Source: Streptomyces sp. AC1-42W
GTDB lineage: Bacteria > Actinomycetota > Actinomycetes > Streptomycetales > Streptomycetaceae
DNA: 64,000 bases
Reading direction: 5' to 3'
Assembly (NCBI RefSeq): GCF_003248355.1
Contig: NZ_QKWY01000001.1
Location: 2,004,001-2,068,000 of the forward strand
A program made the position numbers and the translations under genes. Shown one piece after another: positions 61,253 to 64,000 of this stretch (its first letter is position 1; each line of letters starts with the position of its first letter). The notes under the pieces are model-generated. The model did not search any database. It had not been told where the DNA came from and worked only from the letters and a program-made list of their open reading frames with translations.

Positions 61253-61672
61253 GGCACTGGACTGTACCGGGAGCGGGTCGGATTGCCCACCAGGTCAGGG
61301 GGGCCGGACACCGTCCAGGTCAGGGGCCCGGACGCCGTCCCCCGGCCCGCCCCGTGCCGCCCCGCACCCACCGGCGGGCCCGAAGCCACTCCCAGCGACG
61401 GCCGACGGCAACATCTTGCAAGGCTTTGCGGGCCGGGTTTGCCGGCTGCGGTCAGATCGTCGCACTGCGGAATCAGGGCCGCTCGGCCTTATGTGCCAGG
61501 GGGAGAGCAGTTTCGTCAAGTGGCTTGACGGCAACCTTGAGGACACGCCAATGTAACGATCGTCGGGGCTTGCAGAAATCTTCCGCAAACTCTTTCGGTC
61601 GTCTTTCATCCTTGTTACGTTCACGTCGACCCGGCGCCGCGACGGAGCGGTACGGCAGTTGAAGGAGTTCAG
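61253..61672. promoter_or_regulatory. malR-malE intergenic control region
   Basis: No gene in these 420 bp. MalR-type motifs CTTGCA occur at 61415-61422 (CTTGCAAG) and 61569-61575 (CTTGCAG); TTCCGCAAAC at 61581-61590 could be the partner half of the second. The second group lies about 100 bp before the malE start, as expected for the operator overlapping the malE promoter. Assignment rests on remembered MalR sites in S. coelicolor. Confidence 0.55.
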
Positions 61673-62950
61673 ATGCGACGTGGCATAACGGCCACCGCCC
61701 TGGTCGCGGCCCTGGCGCTCGCGGCGACCGCCTGCGGCAGCGATGACGACAAGTCCGGCAGCGGTTCCAAGAGCTCGGGCGAGCTCTCCGGCACCGTGAC
61801 GTGGTGGGACACCTCCACGGCGGGCAGCGAGGACAAGGTCTTCAAGAAGATCGCCGAGGGCTTCGAGAAGCTGCACCCGAAGGTCGACGTCAAGTACGTC
61901 AACGTGCCCTTCGGTGAGGCGCAGAACAAGTTCAAGAACGCGGCGCAGGCGGGCTCCGGCGCCCCCGACGTGATCCGCTCCGAGGTGGCGTGGACCCCCG
62001 AGTTCGCGGACCTCGGCTACCTGGCCCCGCTGGACGGCACCCCCGCCCTGCAGAAGCAGGACGACTTCCTGAAGCAGGCCGCCGCGTCCACCAAGTACAA
62101 CGGCAAGACGTACGCGGTGCCGCAGGTGATCGACTCCATGGGCGTCTTCTACAACAAGAAGATGTTCAAGGAGGCCGGCGTCGAGGTGCCCACCACCATC
62201 GCCGAGCTGAAGACCGCCTCCAAGAAGATCAAGGAGAAGACCGGCAAGACCGGTCTCTACCTGCGCGGCGACGACGCCTACTACTTCCTGCCCTTCCTCT
62301 ACGGCGAGGGCGGCGACATGGTCAACGCCGCCGACAAGGCCGTCACCATCGACGACGCGGCCGGCGTCAAGGCCATGAAGGTCGTCAAGGACCTGGTCGA
62401 CTCGGGCGCCGCCAAGACGGACGCCACGGACGGCTGGGAGAACATGATGTCGTCCTTCAAGGACGGCGACGTCGCGATGATGATCAACGGCCCGTGGGCC
62501 GTCGCCGACACCTACACCGGCAAGGCGTTCGCCGACAAGGCCAACCTGGGCGTCGCCCCGGTCCCGGCCGGCTCCGTCGCCCAGGGCGCCCCCCAGGGCG
62601 GTCACAACCTGGCCGTCTACGCCGGGTCCAAGAACCTGGACGCCTCCTACGCCTTCGTCGACTACATGACCTCCGTCAAGTCGCAGGCCCAGGTCGCCGA
62701 GGAGATCAACCTCCTGCCGACCCGTACCTCCGCCTACGCCCAGGAGTCGGTCGTCGACAACGAGATCGTCGGCTTCTTCAAGCCGGTCGTCGAGAGCGCC
62801 GTCGAGCGCCCCTGGATTCCGGAGGGCGGCAGCCTCTTCGCCCCGCTGGTGACCGAGTACACCAAGGTCCTGACCGGTCAGACCAGCCCGGAGAAGGCCG
62901 TCAAGGCGACCGGCGACTCCTACCGCAAGCTCCTCAAGGGCTGGAAGTGA
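61673..62950 (+). CDS. malE: Maltose/maltodextrin-binding lipoprotein
   Basis: 425 residues from ATG 61673. Lipobox LAATAC puts the lipid-anchored Cys at residue 21 after RRGITATALVAALALAATA. The solute-binding domain begins SGTVTWWDTSTAGSEDKVFK and contains DVIRSEVAWTPEFADLGYLA and AMMINGPWAVADTYTGKAFA, all typical of MalE. It captures maltose or maltodextrins outside the membrane and hands them to MalFG. First gene of malEFG. Confidence 0.95.
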   Translation: MRRGITATALVAALALAATACGSDDDKSGSGSKSSGELSGTVTWWDTSTAGSEDKVFKKIAEGFEKLHPKVDVKYVNVPFGEAQNKFKNAAQAGSGAPDVIRSEVAWTPEFADLGYLAPLDGTPALQKQDDFLKQAAASTKYNGKTYAVPQVIDSMGVFYNKKMFKEAGVEVPTTIAELKTASKKIKEKTGKTGLYLRGDDAYYFLPFLYGEGGDMVNAADKAVTIDDAAGVKAMKVVKDLVDSGAAKTDATDGWENMMSSFKDGDVAMMINGPWAVADTYTGKAFADKANLGVAPVPAGSVAQGAPQGGHNLAVYAGSKNLDASYAFVDYMTSVKSQAQVAEEINLLPTRTSAYAQESVVDNEIVGFFKPVVESAVERPWIPEGGSLFAPLVTEYTKVLTGQTSPEKAVKATGDSYRKLLKGWK

Positions 62951-62971
62951 CTCAGGAAGGCAGGCCGGCTG

Positions 62972-63988
62972 ATGGCTGTCCACACCAGCCAGTCGGTGGT
63001 GAAGGCCGCGGGCGTCGAGAGCGCCCGCGGCCGGAGCCGCGGTACTGGTAACCCCCCGCCGCCCGGACGGCTCCGGCGGGCCCTGTCGACGCACTGGTAC
63101 GCCTGGACCATGGTGGCCCCGGTCGTCATCGTGATCGGCGTGATCATCGGGTACCCGCTCGTCCGCGGTGTCTACCTGTCGCTCACCGACGCCAACGAGC
63201 GCAACGTCGCCCGGTCCATCGGCGTCAACGAGATGCCCGCCACGTACAAGTTCGTGGGCCTGGACAACTACACCGAGGCGCTCACCGGCGACCAGTTCCT
63301 CGGCACGCTCGGCTGGACCCTGGTGTGGACGGTCTCCTGCGTGGCCATCACCTTCGCGCTGGGCCTGGCGCTCGCCAACATCCTCAACCGGAAGTTCGCC
63401 GGCCGGTCCGCCTACCGGATGGCGCTGATCCTGCCCTGGGCCATCCCCGGCTTCGTCTCCGTCTTCGCCTGGCGCTTCCTCTACAACGAGGACCGCGGGC
63501 TGCTCAACAAGATCCTCTCCGGCGGCGGCATCGACGCGGTGCCGTGGCTGAACGACCCCACCTGGGCGAAGTTCTCCGTCATCGCCGTCAACGTGTGGCT
63601 CGGCGTGCCGTTCATGATGGTCGCCCTTCTCGGTGGCCTCCAGTCCATCCCCAGCGAGCACTACGAGGCCGCCGAGATGGACGGCGCCACCGCCTGGCAG
63701 CGCTTCCGCCACGTCACCATGCCCGGACTGCGGCCGGTCTCCACGACGGTGATCCTGCTCTCCACCATCTGGACCTTCAACATGTTCCCGGTGATCTTCC
63801 TGCTCACCCGCGGCGGACCCGGCGAGGCCACCCAGATCCTGGTCACCCAGGCGTACAAGTTCTCCTTCGAGATCAGCCCGCGCGACTTCGCGCAGTCCTC
63901 CACGTGGGGCGTGCTGATCCTCGCCCTTCTGATGGTCTTCGCCGCGATCTACCGGCGAGTCCTCCGCACGCAGGGAGACGACTGGTGA
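62972..63988 (+). CDS. malF: Maltose ABC transporter permease MalF
   Basis: 338 residues from ATG 62972, 21 bp after malE. A cytoplasmic basic leader precedes six TM helices (YAWTMVAPVVIVIGVIIGYP and others). The EAA loop YEAAEMDGATAWQRFRHVTM contacts the ATPase, which in Streptomyces is the shared MsiK encoded elsewhere. The periplasmic P2 loop of enteric MalF is absent, as usual in Gram-positives. Stop overlaps the malG start by GTGA. Confidence 0.95.
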   Translation: MAVHTSQSVVKAAGVESARGRSRGTGNPPPPGRLRRALSTHWYAWTMVAPVVIVIGVIIGYPLVRGVYLSLTDANERNVARSIGVNEMPATYKFVGLDNYTEALTGDQFLGTLGWTLVWTVSCVAITFALGLALANILNRKFAGRSAYRMALILPWAIPGFVSVFAWRFLYNEDRGLLNKILSGGGIDAVPWLNDPTWAKFSVIAVNVWLGVPFMMVALLGGLQSIPSEHYEAAEMDGATAWQRFRHVTMPGLRPVSTTVILLSTIWTFNMFPVIFLLTRGGPGEATQILVTQAYKFSFEISPRDFAQSSTWGVLILALLMVFAAIYRRVLRTQGDDW

Positions 63989-64000
63989 CCACCGCACCCA
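63985..64000 (+). CDS. malG: MalG start (runs off the window)
   Basis: GTG 63985 overlaps the malF stop within GTGA and reads VTTAP before the window ends; GGGAGACG lies just upstream. Identity is inferred from operon order only. Confidence 0.6.

Overview
The window is high-G+C actinobacterial chromosome, almost certainly Streptomyces. Third codon positions are nearly all G/C, GTG starts are frequent, and recognisable Streptomyces core genes are present: npdG-like F420 reductase, panB, nadE, glnA2, glnE and the maltose locus malR/malE/malF/malG. In gene content it matches the S. coelicolor SCO2229-SCO2265 neighbourhood read in the opposite direction (recalled from memory, not searched). Core genes occupy 1-2.1 kb, 25-40.9 kb, 43.3-45.4 kb and 56-64 kb. 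Accessory DNA fills 2.1-24 kb, 40.9-43.2 kb and 45.5-55.8 kb.

Accessory region 1 (2.1-21.9 kb) is a dense pile-up of mobile elements in older cargo. On the minus strand an apparent operon (small peptide, JmjC/cupin oxygenase, aldo/keto reductase, APH-like phosphotransferase) has been broken by an IS607-type element (serine recombinase plus TnpB) and an IS3-family element. Both displaced gene ends can still be found: the reductase 3' end lies beyond the IS607 element, and the phosphotransferase 5' end lies beyond the IS3 element. An ISAs1-family IS truncates a further gene upstream. Next come a SLOG-like gene and an XRE regulator. Divergent from them is a plus-strand operon: two small genes, a 148-codon membrane-protein gene split by an IS630-family element at a TTA codon, an RmlB-like dehydratase, an ATP-grasp enzyme and a DegT aminotransferase. 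A convergent MurG-like glycosyltransferase follows. Removing the IS630 element with one TTA restores an open frame across the junction, so the small genes and the sugar genes were probably one operon. The block ends with a 168-bp MITE, a decayed Tn554-type tyrosine recombinase pair and a 143-bp exact fragment of the ISAs1 element.

Region 22-35 kb holds two TetR/MFS export modules with visible operator palindromes, a SARP/AfsR-like regulator, a DrrAB-like ABC exporter, panB and an exported-type endonuclease/exonuclease/phosphatase-fold protein. Region 35-41 kb is core metabolism: nadE, a CBS-domain protein, a DUF3105 protein and glnA2. Accessory region 2 (40.9-43.2 kb) is a GntR/Nudix cassette resembling the KorSA/Pif control module of pSAM2-type integrative elements. 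The same perfect 14-bp palindrome lies on both sides of the regulator gene.

Accessory region 3 (45.5-55.8 kb) is one minus-strand run of about eleven genes. A WXG100-like protein is followed by a very large RHS/YD-repeat polymorphic toxin with a T7SS-type N-terminus, then many small putative immunity genes, including two duplicated families. The toxin gene carries a one-base frameshift near 54.45 kb. The gene directly behind the toxin, the usual immunity position, encodes an S1/OB-fold protein and has a second copy 1.6 kb downstream. The right end is the core glnE gene, a PAP2-family membrane protein and the maltose regulon, cut off at the start of malG. I saw no tRNA, rRNA or CRISPR array.
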